Below are positions 7,484 through 16,553 of a DNA stretch of 62,023 nucleotides, piece by piece. The stretch comes from Litoreibacter sp. Lineage in GTDB: Bacteria; Pseudomonadota; Alphaproteobacteria; Rhodobacterales; Rhodobacteraceae. Numbering within the stretch: position 1 is the first letter of the stretch; each line of letters begins with the position of its first letter. The stretch spans positions 1 through 62,023 of the forward strand of contig JAPORH010000198.1 in NCBI GenBank assembly GCA_026710325.1. Reading direction: 5' to 3'. The translations under genes were made by a program, and so were the position numbers. The notes under the pieces are model-generated. The model was not told where the DNA came from. It was given only the letters and a program-made list of their open reading frames with translations, and ran no database searches.

Positions 7484-9583
7484 TTAACGTCCTCTGATCA
7501 ACGAGCTTGGGTTGCGCTCTATCGTGCGGGCAAGTGAGGCCAGCGCTTGCGCGGCCTTTTGAATATCACGTAGCGCCGCTTCGACATCACGGCTTAGGCT
7601 TTCGCCCTGGTCGAACCCGCGAATGGTGCTGCTGGCTTGGTTCAAGACACTCGCCATCCTATCCATCAAAGCGGGCAAGTCCGCCGTGGCACCCGCCACG
7701 GCATCGGCCGCGTTTCTTGCGGAGGCCAGTGTCGCATTTGCGTTTTCGATCACCCCGCCTTCGCGCAGCGCTTTCAGCGTGGCCTCAATCTCCGCCAAGG
7801 CGGCGCTGAGGTCAGCGGGCAGGGCCTTGAATCCGTCGCTTCCGATCACACCATCTGCGGTTTTTGTCAGGTCCGTCAGCTCAGAGACAAGGTCCTCGAT
7901 TGGCAGGTTTTCCGCCTTGACCGCGACACCTTGGAGCGAGGTCAGCAGCGCAGGCAAGCCTGCCACGGCCGCCTCGACATCCTCAGTTAGGCCATCGATC
8001 CCCTCAGCTGCACCTGCTGCCGCATCTACTGCGGTGCGAAGGCGCATGACCAATTGCTCTTGTTCAAGCTGCGTGAGGATCAGCTCCATCCGACCCAAAA
8101 GCGCATTCAGCGCAACGGGGACGTTTTGCATGTCATCCGAACCCACAAACCCGCGCATGTCACCCAAGAGCGCCGTGACCTCGGCTGGCACGTCTTGCAA
8201 CCCGTCGCTGGCGACAAAGGCTTGCGCGGTGTTCAAGAAATCAATCGCAGAGGTCAGAAGCTCCTCAATCGGCAGGTTGCCGACCCGTGTGAGCACCCCT
8301 TCGACTGAAGCGCCTGCATCAGTTATGGCGCTGCTCGTCGTCGGCAAAGTCGGGACGGCGACATTCAGGTCTTCAATCGCAGCCGGTAGCGCATCATCAA
8401 CTTGTACCAATTCGATCTTCAAGCCGCCCGTCAACAGCCCGGCCGAAGTGAGCCGTGCGCGAAGGCCCTCCCGCACGCGACCCGCCAGAAAATTCAGCGC
8501 GGTGGTGGGCGAGGGGGTGCCCTCAAGTCCAAGCCGCGCGGGTTGGATCGTAAGCACGGCGTTCAACCGCACCCGCGCGTCGCCAAATCGGGCACGGTCA
8601 ATAATACCGTTGACGCTTTGCACCTCGCCAATCGTGAGCCCGCTCAGCTCGACCCGCGAGCCTACGACCAGGCCCGAAATATTGTCGTCAAACACGACCG
8701 AGAGCTGTAACTCTTCCACTTCGGAGGCGTTGAAGACGGAGTTGCGCGCGTTTTCCTCGTTTGAGAACACTTGGAACTCTGTTCCATCAGCAACGCGCTC
8801 CCCACCAGAGACGAAGGTGTCAAAGGACACCCCGCCTGAAATCAGTGTCGCCAGCGACGTGAAATCGATCTCTGCTCCAGATGCCCCGATCGAGACGCTA
8901 AACCCTGACGTGTCCCAAAACCGCGTAGAAGCCGTGATCAACCGATCATGGGGCTCATAGATGACGGCTTCAGCGATGGCGAAATTCGTGCGCGGCGAGA
9001 TATGCGCCTTGCCAATGCGCCCAACTTCAATGCCATGAAAGAAGATCGGCGCGTTCTCTGTCAGCTGGCCGTTCGCTGTTGCACGGAGCGCAATTTGTAG
9101 ACCCGGCTCGGACGGTCGGAATAGCGGGGGTTCTTCGAGCCCCCTAAAGCGCGTTGCCGCGTTTCCGATCTCGGTGTCCCAAACGCCTTCGATAAAGACA
9201 CCGCTTAGTACTGTGCTAAGGCCAGTGATGCCGCGGGCCGATACCTCAGGCCGGACGACCCAAAAATTTGCGCTCTGGTCAATGAAGGGCGCGACATCCT
9301 TATCGAGCCTTACCGTTACCTCGACGCTTTCCAAACCATCGGTAAACCCGACATCCTCGACCACACCGACAGTTATATCGCGATATTTGAGCTGCGTTTC
9401 GTCGGCTTGAATACCGGTTCCATTCTCAAATTCGATCGTGATAACAGGGCCTTGGTTGCTGTAGCTTTGCCAAGCGACCCCAAGCGCCACAGCAAGCGCG
9501 ATCAGCGGGATGATCCAGACCATGGACACCCCAAAGCCACCGCTCGCCGGCTCGATTTTGACCTCTGATGGCGCCTCAGCCAT
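7484..9583 (-). CDS. pqiB: PqiB, MCE-domain intermembrane lipid transport protein
   Basis: The 699-residue product has one N-terminal membrane anchor (about 21-39), then three MCE (MlaD-like) domains at roughly 45-140, 160-265 and 290-395, and a long helical, Ala/Leu-rich C-terminal region (about 400-690) with repeated 'LP..L' turns. MCE proteins form hexameric periplasmic tubes or needles that carry lipids between inner and outer membranes. It is longer than E. coli PqiB (546 residues) because of the extended helical part. It overlaps the upstream pqiA half by 8 bases. Confidence 0.9.
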   Translation of the reverse strand: MAEAPSEVKIEPASGGFGVSMVWIIPLIALAVALGVAWQSYSNQGPVITIEFENGTGIQADETQLKYRDITVGVVEDVGFTDGLESVEVTVRLDKDVAPFIDQSANFWVVRPEVSARGITGLSTVLSGVFIEGVWDTEIGNAATRFRGLEEPPLFRPSEPGLQIALRATANGQLTENAPIFFHGIEVGRIGKAHISPRTNFAIAEAVIYEPHDRLITASTRFWDTSGFSVSIGASGAEIDFTSLATLISGGVSFDTFVSGGERVADGTEFQVFSNEENARNSVFNASEVEELQLSVVFDDNISGLVVGSRVELSGLTIGEVQSVNGIIDRARFGDARVRLNAVLTIQPARLGLEGTPSPTTALNFLAGRVREGLRARLTSAGLLTGGLKIELVQVDDALPAAIEDLNVAVPTLPTTSSAITDAGASVEGVLTRVGNLPIEELLTSAIDFLNTAQAFVASDGLQDVPAEVTALLGDMRGFVGSDDMQNVPVALNALLGRMELILTQLEQEQLVMRLRTAVDAAAGAAEGIDGLTEDVEAAVAGLPALLTSLQGVAVKAENLPIEDLVSELTDLTKTADGVIGSDGFKALPADLSAALAEIEATLKALREGGVIENANATLASARNAADAVAGATADLPALMDRMASVLNQASSTIRGFDQGESLSRDVEAALRDIQKAAQALASLARTIERNPSSLIRGR

Positions 9584-10211
9584 TCCCAGCCTCCCCCTTG
9601 GCCGCGCCTTGAACGTCCCAGATCAGCCGCGTGTCAAAGCTTTGCGCTGACAACATGGTAAACACAACCGACAAAGCGAAAAACAGGCTGGCAATGCCAG
9701 GCTGAATGGCGGCAATCGTGTTCAATTGCACTAGGGAGGACAGGATTGCGACGACGAAAATATCGATCATCGACCAGCGCCCGATATATTCGACAACCTC
9801 GTAAGTGATCTGGCGCGTCTCATAGGACGCGGCGGAGCGGCGTTGGACCGAGATAGCCAGATAGGCAATCGCGATGAATTTACCGACAGGGATGGCGACG
9901 CTTGCAAAGAGGATGATCAGCGACACGCCGACTGCGCCATGGGTCAATAGCTCAACCGCGCCGCCGATGATGGTGGATTGTTCCGTTGTGAATAGCGTTC
10001 GCGTGACCAGCATTGGATATAAATTCGCCGGGATGTAGCACATCACACCCACCAGCCACCACGCCCAGACCCGCTGCAGCGATTTGCGGTCGCGCGACAC
10101 GAGCTTCTTGCCACAACGCCCGCATGTCTCGGTCCCGGCCGGCCATACTTTTGTGCAACGCGTGCAACTGACCAGCCCCATCTCCCGCGCGGTTTTGACG
10201 TAGCCGCTCAT
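9576..10211 (-). CDS. pqiA: PqiA/LetA-like membrane protein, second half
   Basis: This 211-residue protein corresponds to one of the two repeats of E. coli PqiA. A zinc-ribbon-like start, CTRC...CGRC (about residues 16-37), is followed by four membrane segments. PqiA is the inner-membrane partner of the PqiB needle. The gene overlaps the first-half gene by 4 bases, so the pair is probably translated together and assembles as a two-chain PqiA. Confidence 0.85.
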   Translation of the reverse strand: MSGYVKTAREMGLVSCTRCTKVWPAGTETCGRCGKKLVSRDRKSLQRVWAWWLVGVMCYIPANLYPMLVTRTLFTTEQSTIIGGAVELLTHGAVGVSLIILFASVAIPVGKFIAIAYLAISVQRRSAASYETRQITYEVVEYIGRWSMIDIFVVAILSSLVQLNTIAAIQPGIASLFFALSVVFTMLSAQSFDTRLIWDVQGAAKGEAGNG

Positions 10212-10843
10212 TTGCGAAGCCCTTCAAGTGACTTCCATACGCTCCAGCGGCACATGAAACTGTCCTGAGCCACAACCAATACGACGAGAGCGGAGAACAT
10301 CCAGAACGCCGGGCCAAAGCTCACATCCGCGAGGTCGGTGATCTTGACCAGTGCCACGGCGCAACCGATGGCGAAAATCTCGGCCATGGACCAAGGGCGT
10401 AAAGCCTCTGCCAGGCGGAAGGCCTGCCGCGACCCCTTCGCGGGCATCCGATCTAGCACCACTGGGATAAGTACGTAGAGCGAAAGCAGCACCCGCAAAA
10501 GAGGCACAAAGATAATCAGGGCCGCAGTGGAAAGCGATAAAACGATCAACCATCCGTCGGAAAATGCCAGTGCCGCATCGAGGATTGAGACCGAATTTTG
10601 AACCCCCGCCGCCTTGATTGTCAGAAACGGAAAGACGGTCGCCGCGATGACAAGCACAACGACGGCCAGCGACACCGCAATGATTTGCAAGCCTGCCTTC
10701 TTCCTTGGCGTGATCAATGGTGTATGGCAGCGCGCGCACACCGCTCGTTGCCCGGCCGAAGGGCGCTTGAGGGTGTAAACCGCATCGCAATGCGGGCAAA
10801 CGATCGGGTCGTCACGTGGGGTCGGTGGCAGCCGGGCATCCAT
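10208..10843 (-). CDS. pqiA: PqiA/LetA-like membrane protein, first half
   Basis: This 211-residue protein is the other PqiA half. A zinc ribbon CPHC...CARC (about residues 16-39) comes before four hydrophobic segments. It is the first gene of the leftward operon pqiA1-pqiA2-pqiB-pqiC. In E. coli both halves form one 417-residue chain; here they are separate, equal-sized genes joined by an ATGA overlap, with no sign of a recent frameshift because each half keeps its own Cys motif and start. Confidence 0.85.
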   Translation of the reverse strand: MDARLPPTPRDDPIVCPHCDAVYTLKRPSAGQRAVCARCHTPLITPRKKAGLQIIAVSLAVVVLVIAATVFPFLTIKAAGVQNSVSILDAALAFSDGWLIVLSLSTAALIIFVPLLRVLLSLYVLIPVVLDRMPAKGSRQAFRLAEALRPWSMAEIFAIGCAVALVKITDLADVSFGPAFWMFSALVVLVVAQDSFMCRWSVWKSLEGLRK

Positions 10844-10884
10844 TCTCCAACCCTAGCCAAGAGGCGAGGGGAGTTCTATCCCTC

Positions 10885-11430
10885 CTAGGCGGGTGTCAGC
10901 TTGCCTTTGTAGCTCACAATTAAACCCATGAACGGGGCGGTGATTTCGACATGGAAATGAAACTGCCCATCCAGCTCCGCCTCGTAGGTGTTGCCACCCG
11001 GAAGGAGCGCCTTTGGCAAGGGCAGCCCCAAAAGCGACCAGCGACGCGGATGCAGAAAAAGCCTGCCATGCTCAAGGCGCAGCTCAAGAACGACCCGAAT
11101 GGGTCCGAAGCTTTCAACAATGAGCCCTGCATCGCGCGCAAAGCCCGCGGCTTGAAAGCTGGAAAACCGCTTACCCGCAAAATTCCGCGTCCAAAGCTCG
11201 CCCAGCTTGCTCGGCGCGATTGTGACCTCGACCGGGACGCGTTCGCCCGGTTTCGGAAACCCGATCACCGCGCACGTGAGGCGCGCAAGCGGATGCGCGC
11301 CGCGTTCGATTTTGGCGTGTCCCTTATAACGATGTTTATGCGTCATTGCGTGGAAGCGTTTGACGGGCGTGGGTAGGGCGTCGAAGGTTTGGTCGAGCAC
11401 TGATTGATAAAGGGTCATTGGGGCAGCCAT
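10885..11430 (-). CDS. DUF4166-like protein
   Basis: The 181-residue soluble protein resembles DUF4166, a domain of unknown function. Visible cues are the N-terminal 'LPTPVKRFH' segment, the 'GHAKIERG' strand and 'PPFMGLIV'-like strands near the end. An internal ATG at residue 5 is an alternative start. It lies between the pqi and pan operons, pointing the same way. No catalytic motif is evident. Confidence 0.6.
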   Translation of the reverse strand: MAAPMTLYQSVLDQTFDALPTPVKRFHAMTHKHRYKGHAKIERGAHPLARLTCAVIGFPKPGERVPVEVTIAPSKLGELWTRNFAGKRFSSFQAAGFARDAGLIVESFGPIRVVLELRLEHGRLFLHPRRWSLLGLPLPKALLPGGNTYEAELDGQFHFHVEITAPFMGLIVSYKGKLTPA

Positions 11431-11500
11431 CTCCTGGCCTTTGGATCTAACACATGTGTAGTTAGCCGGGCGGCCTAAGCTTTCGATGGCGCAGATTGCC

Positions 11501-12346
11501 TCAGTTCACCGCAATATTGTCGATGAGCCGAACGCCTGCGAGCCAAGCAGCCGCAAGCAGCCGTGCCGGGCGAGACGGTGTTTCAAGGACTTCCAGCGTA
11601 TCGGCCGCGCGCAGGTCCAGATATTCAACTTCGGTGAAGCCCGCACGTTCGATCCGCGCGATGGCGGCCGCTTTCAACGCGTCGAAGGCCTGACCCTTGC
11701 GCAACCCTTCCGCGACCTCTTCCATCGCAGCATTGAACTCTGGCGCGTAGGTTCTTGATCTGTCTGATAAATGCAGGTTTCGGGAGGACATGGCGAGCCC
11801 ATCTTCCTCCCGGATCGTGGGGCAGCCAACTACCTCGATTGGCAGGTCGAGGTCCTTGGCGAGCCGCGTGACGACTTGCAATTGCTGATAGTCTTTCTCC
11901 CCAAAATAGGCACGGTCGGCCATGGTCTGGGTAAAGAGCTTAGTCACAATCGTCGCGACCCCGTCAAAATGTCCTGGCCTGTGCGCGCCGCATAACCCGT
12001 CAGTGATGCCCGCGACGGATACGGTCGTGGCGAAGCCGTCGGGGTACATTTGAGCGCCATCCGGCACATAAACCGCGTCGACCTCAAAGGCTGCAAGCTT
12101 GCGTGCGTCCTCTTCCTCGGTCCTTGGGTAGTTTTCGTAGTCTTCGGGATTGTTGAACTGTTTGGGGTTGATGAAGATCGTGACGATCACACGGTCGCAG
12201 CCTTCTTTCGCGGCGCGCACGAGGCTCAGATGCCCTTGGTGTAAAGCGCCCATTGTCGGAACTACAGCAACGCTCTCGCCAGCGGATTTCCATGCGTATA
12301 CGTCGTCTCGCAGCTCTGACAGAGCCCTGATGATTGGCGGAGTCAT
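11501..12346 (-). CDS. panC: Pantothenate synthetase
   Basis: PanC joins pantoate and beta-alanine using ATP to make pantothenate, the precursor of coenzyme A. The 281-residue length is standard. The nucleotide-binding motif [10 protein letters not shown] (30-39) with its HxGH pair is intact, and the 'FINPKQF' and 'SSRN' motifs are seen. Its start overlaps the stop of panB by 4 bases, so the two pathway enzymes are translated together. Confidence 0.97.
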   Translation of the reverse strand: MTPPIIRALSELRDDVYAWKSAGESVAVVPTMGALHQGHLSLVRAAKEGCDRVIVTIFINPKQFNNPEDYENYPRTEEEDARKLAAFEVDAVYVPDGAQMYPDGFATTVSVAGITDGLCGAHRPGHFDGVATIVTKLFTQTMADRAYFGEKDYQQLQVVTRLAKDLDLPIEVVGCPTIREEDGLAMSSRNLHLSDRSRTYAPEFNAAMEEVAEGLRKGQAFDALKAAAIARIERAGFTEVEYLDLRAADTLEVLETPSRPARLLAAAWLAGVRLIDNIAVN

Positions 12347-13176
12347 TTTTTGGCTTTCGGGGCTGTATCGGAAAAAACATGCTCTGGCCCGGGGAAGCTG
12401 CGCGCTTGTACCTCGCTGGCGTAAGCCGCGATGGCAGCTTTCGCGTCGTCGCCCAGATGCGCGAACCGTTTGACGAATTTGGCTTTGAACGCGGTAAAGA
12501 GCCCCAACATGTCGTCAACCACCAGGATTTGACCGTCACACTGCGCGGAGGCGCCGATGCCGATGGTCGGGATGCCGACCTCTGCTGTGATCGTATTGGC
12601 AAGGCTTTCGGGCACTTTTTCCAAGACAACAGCGAAAGCTCCGGCCTCTTCTACCGCGCGCGCATCGGCCATCATTTGCTCAGCCTGAGGGCCGCGCCCT
12701 TGGACCTTATAGCCGCCAAGCGTGTTGATCGATTGCGGCGTCAGGCCGATATGGGCCATCACAGGGATGCCGCGCTTGGTTAGGAAGGCGATTGTGTCGG
12801 CCATGACGACGCCGCCTTCTAGTTTTACAGCCCCTGCGCCTGTTTCGCGCATCACACGGGACGCATTCTGGAAGGCTTGTTGCGGGCTTTCCTCGTAGCT
12901 GCCAAAGGGCATGTCGACGACGAGCATTGAAGCGCTAAGCCCGCGCCGCACCGCTTTGCCGTGCAGGATCATCATCTCCAGCGTCACGTCCAGCGTCGAA
13001 CTGAGCCCGTGGAGCACCATTCCTAGGGAGTCGCCCACCAAAACGAAGTCGCAAATCCCGTCCATCACCTCAGCCATGGGCGTCGTACAAGCGGTTAAAC
13101 TGACGATAGGGGTGCCGCCTTTGCGTGCACGGATGTCCTCCGGCATCGGGGCGGTCTTGCGGGCGGTCGCACTCAT
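12343..13176 (-). CDS. panB: 3-methyl-2-oxobutanoate hydroxymethyltransferase
   Basis: PanB adds a hydroxymethyl group from methylene-tetrahydrofolate to 2-oxoisovalerate, the first step of pantothenate synthesis. The 277-residue protein shows the usual [10 protein letters not shown] stretch (about 48-57), the KLEGG motif and '[11 protein letters not shown]'. It is the promoter-proximal gene of panBC and is divergent from the ABC transporter operon; the 136 bases between them (13177-13312) must hold both promoters. Confidence 0.97.
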   Translation of the reverse strand: MSATARKTAPMPEDIRARKGGTPIVSLTACTTPMAEVMDGICDFVLVGDSLGMVLHGLSSTLDVTLEMMILHGKAVRRGLSASMLVVDMPFGSYEESPQQAFQNASRVMRETGAGAVKLEGGVVMADTIAFLTKRGIPVMAHIGLTPQSINTLGGYKVQGRGPQAEQMMADARAVEEAGAFAVVLEKVPESLANTITAEVGIPTIGIGASAQCDGQILVVDDMLGLFTAFKAKFVKRFAHLGDDAKAAIAAYASEVQARSFPGPEHVFSDTAPKAKK

Positions 13177-13312
13177 TTTTGCGGCTCCTCGTCTGTCGGG
13201 TCTTGGGCAGGCGTTAACAAGTTCAAAGCGGCATGGCCAGAGCGCGACGCTTGATTACGCTGCGTTTCCGCCGCAAGCTTGGGGCAGCCAATATGATTTT
13301 AGGGAGGGATAT

Positions 13313-14788
13313 ATGATGAGACCGGTTACGTTTGCCACGGGTATGAGCATTGCTCTAGCGACTGCCTTTAGCGCACAGGCGCGCGATGCAACTGTGGGTA
13401 TGCAATTGGAACCCCCTCATCTTGATCCGACCTCGGCCGCCGCTGGCGCAATTGACCAGGTTCTTTATTCTAATGTTTTTGAAGGGCTTACGCGGTTTTC
13501 CTCAGATGGGTCTGTCGTGCCCGGCCTTGCTGAAAGCTGGGAGGTCTCAGACGATGGCGTAATTTACACGTTCACGTTGCGTGAAGGCGTCACCTTCCAT
13601 GATGGCACCAGTTTCGATGCGAGCGATGTCGTCTTTACCCTAGACCGTGCCCGCGGGCCTGACTCAACCAATGCCCAAAAGGGCTTGTTTGCCAACATTG
13701 CTGGCGTTCAGGCGGTAAATGATCGGACCGTCGTAATAACGCTCAATGAGCCGCAAGGCGCGTTTCTGTTCAACCTCGCTTGGGGCGACGCGGTGATCGT
13801 TGCGCCGGAAAGCATCGAAGATATCAAGTCCAACCCAATTGGGACCGGCGCGTTCCGGTTTGCAGATTGGAAGCAAGGCGATTCCATCACCTTGGTGCGC
13901 AATGACGACTATTGGGGGACGCCCGCTGCGTTGGACGGGGCGACGTTCAAGTTCATATCAGCTCCAACAGCTGCTTTTGCGGCCATGATGGCGGAGGATG
14001 TCGACGCATTCTACGGCTACCCTGCGCCTGAGAATTTAGCCCAGTTCGATGCTGATCCGCGATTTACCGTTCTCGCGGGCAACACCGAGGGCGAAACGAT
14101 CCTCGCAATGAACAACAAGCTGCCGCCCTTTGATAATAAGCTCGTTCGGCAAGCCGTAAGCCATGCGATCGACCGCTCGGCGATCATTGATGGTGCCATG
14201 TTTGGATATGGGACGCCCATCGGCTCCCACTTTGCGCCGCACAACCCGGCCTACGTCGATCTAACGGGCAATTCGGCTTATGACCCGGAAAAAGCCAAGG
14301 CACTTTTGGCGGAGGCCGGTTTTCCTGATGGGTTCTCTACCACGCTGAAACTGCCGCCACCGTCCTACGCGCGCCGGGGCGGGGAGATCATCGCAGCCCA
14401 ACTGCGCGCCGTAGGCATTGAGGCGGAGATCAGCAACCTGGAATGGGCGCAATGGTTGGAGCAGGCCTTCAAAGGCTATGACTATGGCATGACCATCGTT
14501 AGCCACACCGAGCCCATGGATATCGGGATTTATGCGCGCCCGGGGTATTACTTCCAATACGACAACCTCGATTTTCAGAAGTTGATGGCGGAGTTCGAGG
14601 TCGAAAACGATCCGGACATGCGTACCGAGATGCTCCAAAAAGCACAGACCATCATCTCTGAGGACTATGTAAACGCCTATCTGTTCCAACTGGCGCAAAC
14701 CTCTGTAGTGAATGCCAAGCTTGAGGGTATCTGGGCAGACGCTCCGACGCAGGCCGTTGATTTAACCGGGGTCCGCTGGGTCGACTAG
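13313..14788 (+). CDS. ABC transporter substrate-binding protein, peptide/opine family (SBP family 5)
   Basis: The 491-residue periplasmic binding protein has a signal peptide ending near 'AQA-RD' and the family 5 pattern, including 'LAESWEVSDDG..YTF.LREGVTFHDG' and 'NPIGTGAFRF'. The start is set by an AGGGAGGG ribosome site just before two tandem ATG codons (13313, 13316); the frame stays open further upstream into the panB promoter, which I exclude. It heads an operon with two permeases and a double ATPase. The substrate (dipeptide, opine or similar) cannot be told from sequence. Confidence 0.92.
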   Translation: MMRPVTFATGMSIALATAFSAQARDATVGMQLEPPHLDPTSAAAGAIDQVLYSNVFEGLTRFSSDGSVVPGLAESWEVSDDGVIYTFTLREGVTFHDGTSFDASDVVFTLDRARGPDSTNAQKGLFANIAGVQAVNDRTVVITLNEPQGAFLFNLAWGDAVIVAPESIEDIKSNPIGTGAFRFADWKQGDSITLVRNDDYWGTPAALDGATFKFISAPTAAFAAMMAEDVDAFYGYPAPENLAQFDADPRFTVLAGNTEGETILAMNNKLPPFDNKLVRQAVSHAIDRSAIIDGAMFGYGTPIGSHFAPHNPAYVDLTGNSAYDPEKAKALLAEAGFPDGFSTTLKLPPPSYARRGGEIIAAQLRAVGIEAEISNLEWAQWLEQAFKGYDYGMTIVSHTEPMDIGIYARPGYYFQYDNLDFQKLMAEFEVENDPDMRTEMLQKAQTIISEDYVNAYLFQLAQTSVVNAKLEGIWADAPTQAVDLTGVRWVD

Positions 14789-14796
14789 GCGCGCAC

Positions 14797-15744
14797 ATGC
14801 TGCGCTATATTGTGACGCGCACGGGCTCGCTTTGCCTGTCCCTTCTGGTTGCCAGTGTGGTGATCTTTGCGCTGATCGAGGTCGTACCGGGCGACCCAGT
14901 CGCCTTTATGCTCGGGCTGAATGCGCAGCCCGACACGGTAGCCGCCCTTCGCGAGGAGTTGGGGCTAAATGCCTCAGTTCTCGAGCGTTATTTCTCTTGG
15001 GTTTTCGGCTTGTTACAGGGCGATCTTGGAACGTCTTATACCTATCGTTCGCCCGTGTCAGAAATAGTGGCAGAGCGTCTAGTGATCTCGCTGCCGCTTG
15101 CGGCATATGCCTTGGCACTGACAATTCTGATTGCGTTTCCAGCAGGCATTCTGCCCGCGGCTTACAGGGGGCGAGCGGCGGATGTGGCGGTCATGGGGGG
15201 AACCCAGCTTGGCGTCGCCATCCCAAATTTCTGGTTTGCCATGATCATGGTCATGATCTTTGCGATCAACCTGCGCTGGTTTTCGGCTGGTGGGTTTCCT
15301 GGGTGGGAGGCAGGCTTTTTTCCCGCCATGAAGGCGCTGACCTTGCCGGCCATTGCCCTGGCTTTGCCGCAAGCCTCTATTCTGGCGCGGGTGATGCGAT
15401 CGGCGCTGCTTGATACGCTGGGCTCCGACTACATCCGCACGGCGCGTGCAAAAGGGCTCACCAAAGGTCAGGCGTTGCGCCGCCACGCACTTCGCAACGC
15501 GCTGATCCCGGTGCTGACCATATTAGGGCTTCAATTCTCATTCTTGCTGGCCGGTGCGATCATCATTGAGAATGTGTTCTTTCTGCCCGGTCTCGGGCGG
15601 CTTATCTTTCAAGCGATCTCTCAGCGCGACCTGATCGTTGTGGAAAGCGTGGTCATGCTGCTGGTGTTCGCGGTAATCTTTGTGAACTTCATCGTCGATC
15701 TGGCTTATGCCTGGGTGGACCCTCGGCTGCGGGTACAGACGTGA
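14797..15744 (+). CDS. ABC transporter permease, DppB family
   Basis: This 315-residue inner-membrane permease has six membrane segments and the binding-protein-dependent transport motif 'RTARAKGLTKGQALRRHALRN' region (from about residue 210) that contacts the ATPase. The N-terminal segment and the 'PGDP' turn are typical of DppB/OppB. It follows the binding protein by 8 bases and overlaps the next permease by 4 bases. Confidence 0.93.
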   Translation: MLRYIVTRTGSLCLSLLVASVVIFALIEVVPGDPVAFMLGLNAQPDTVAALREELGLNASVLERYFSWVFGLLQGDLGTSYTYRSPVSEIVAERLVISLPLAAYALALTILIAFPAGILPAAYRGRAADVAVMGGTQLGVAIPNFWFAMIMVMIFAINLRWFSAGGFPGWEAGFFPAMKALTLPAIALALPQASILARVMRSALLDTLGSDYIRTARAKGLTKGQALRRHALRNALIPVLTILGLQFSFLLAGAIIIENVFFLPGLGRLIFQAISQRDLIVVESVVMLLVFAVIFVNFIVDLAYAWVDPRLRVQT

Positions 15745-16553
15745 GGAACCTCATTCTAGGCTTTGCTTTGACAGCACTTTTCTTGATTGGCGCGGCGCTG
15801 TCATTTCTTTGGACGCCTTATGATCACACCGTGCTTGAGGTCACAAACAAGCTCAAACCTCCGACCTTAGCGCACCCATTTGGTACAGATCAGCTTGGCC
15901 GCGATATCCTGTCGATGATCATGGTGGGCGCACGTACCTCCATTGCGGTGGCCATTGTCGCTGTTGGCATTGGAATTGGTTTGGGGGTGCCCTTGGGGCT
16001 CGCCGCGGCGGCGTCGCGCGGCAGCTGGATTGACGAAGTCATTATGCGTGGCAATGACCTGATCTTCGCTTTTCCTTCGCTTTTGATTGCGATCATGATC
16101 ACGGCCGTGTTCGGACCCTCGGCCGTCAACGCGATCATTGCCATCGGCATTTTCAATATTCCTGTCTTCGCCCGTGTCACACGTGGCGCAGCGCTTTCCA
16201 TTTGGCAGCAGGATTACATTTTGGCGGCGCGCGTTGCGGGAAAAGGCACGATGCGCATTTCGGTCGAACATATTTTACCGAATATTGCCAACCTTCTGAT
16301 TGTTCAGGGAACGATCCAATTCTCCCTTGGTATTTTGGCAGAGGCCGCCTTGTCCTATGTCGGACTAGGCGCGCAGCCGCCTGTGCCAAGCTGGGGTCGG
16401 ATGCTGGCGGATAGCCAGACCCTCTTCATGATTGCGCCCCACATCACGCTGTTTCCAGGATGCGCGATTGTGCTGACGGTTCTGGGGCTCAATCTGGCCG
16501 GCGACGGGCTGCGCGATCTGTTGGACCCGAGGATCAGGCGAGCCGGGCTATGA
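15741..16553 (+). CDS. ABC transporter permease, DppC family
   Basis: The 270-residue partner permease begins with a GTG that overlaps the previous stop (GTGA). It shows the 'FGTDQLGRDILSMIMVGARTS' region of DppC proteins (from about residue 48), six membrane segments and the coupling loop 'VARVTRGAALS...YILAARVAGKG'-like stretch near 150-175. It forms the channel with the DppB-type subunit. Confidence 0.93.
   Translation: MRNLILGFALTALFLIGAALSFLWTPYDHTVLEVTNKLKPPTLAHPFGTDQLGRDILSMIMVGARTSIAVAIVAVGIGIGLGVPLGLAAAASRGSWIDEVIMRGNDLIFAFPSLLIAIMITAVFGPSAVNAIIAIGIFNIPVFARVTRGAALSIWQQDYILAARVAGKGTMRISVEHILPNIANLLIVQGTIQFSLGILAEAALSYVGLGAQPPVPSWGRMLADSQTLFMIAPHITLFPGCAIVLTVLGLNLAGDGLRDLLDPRIRRAGL

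Noticed and set aside
7623-8960. 445-residue open frame on the + strand opposite pqiB
   Set aside because: It is an antisense shadow rich in Ser/Ala/Arg with no motif, lying fully within the clear MCE-domain gene.
12911-13312. N-terminal extension of the substrate-binding protein into panB
   Set aside because: The signal peptide and a strong ribosome site put the start at 13313 or 13316; the upstream frame is antisense to panB.
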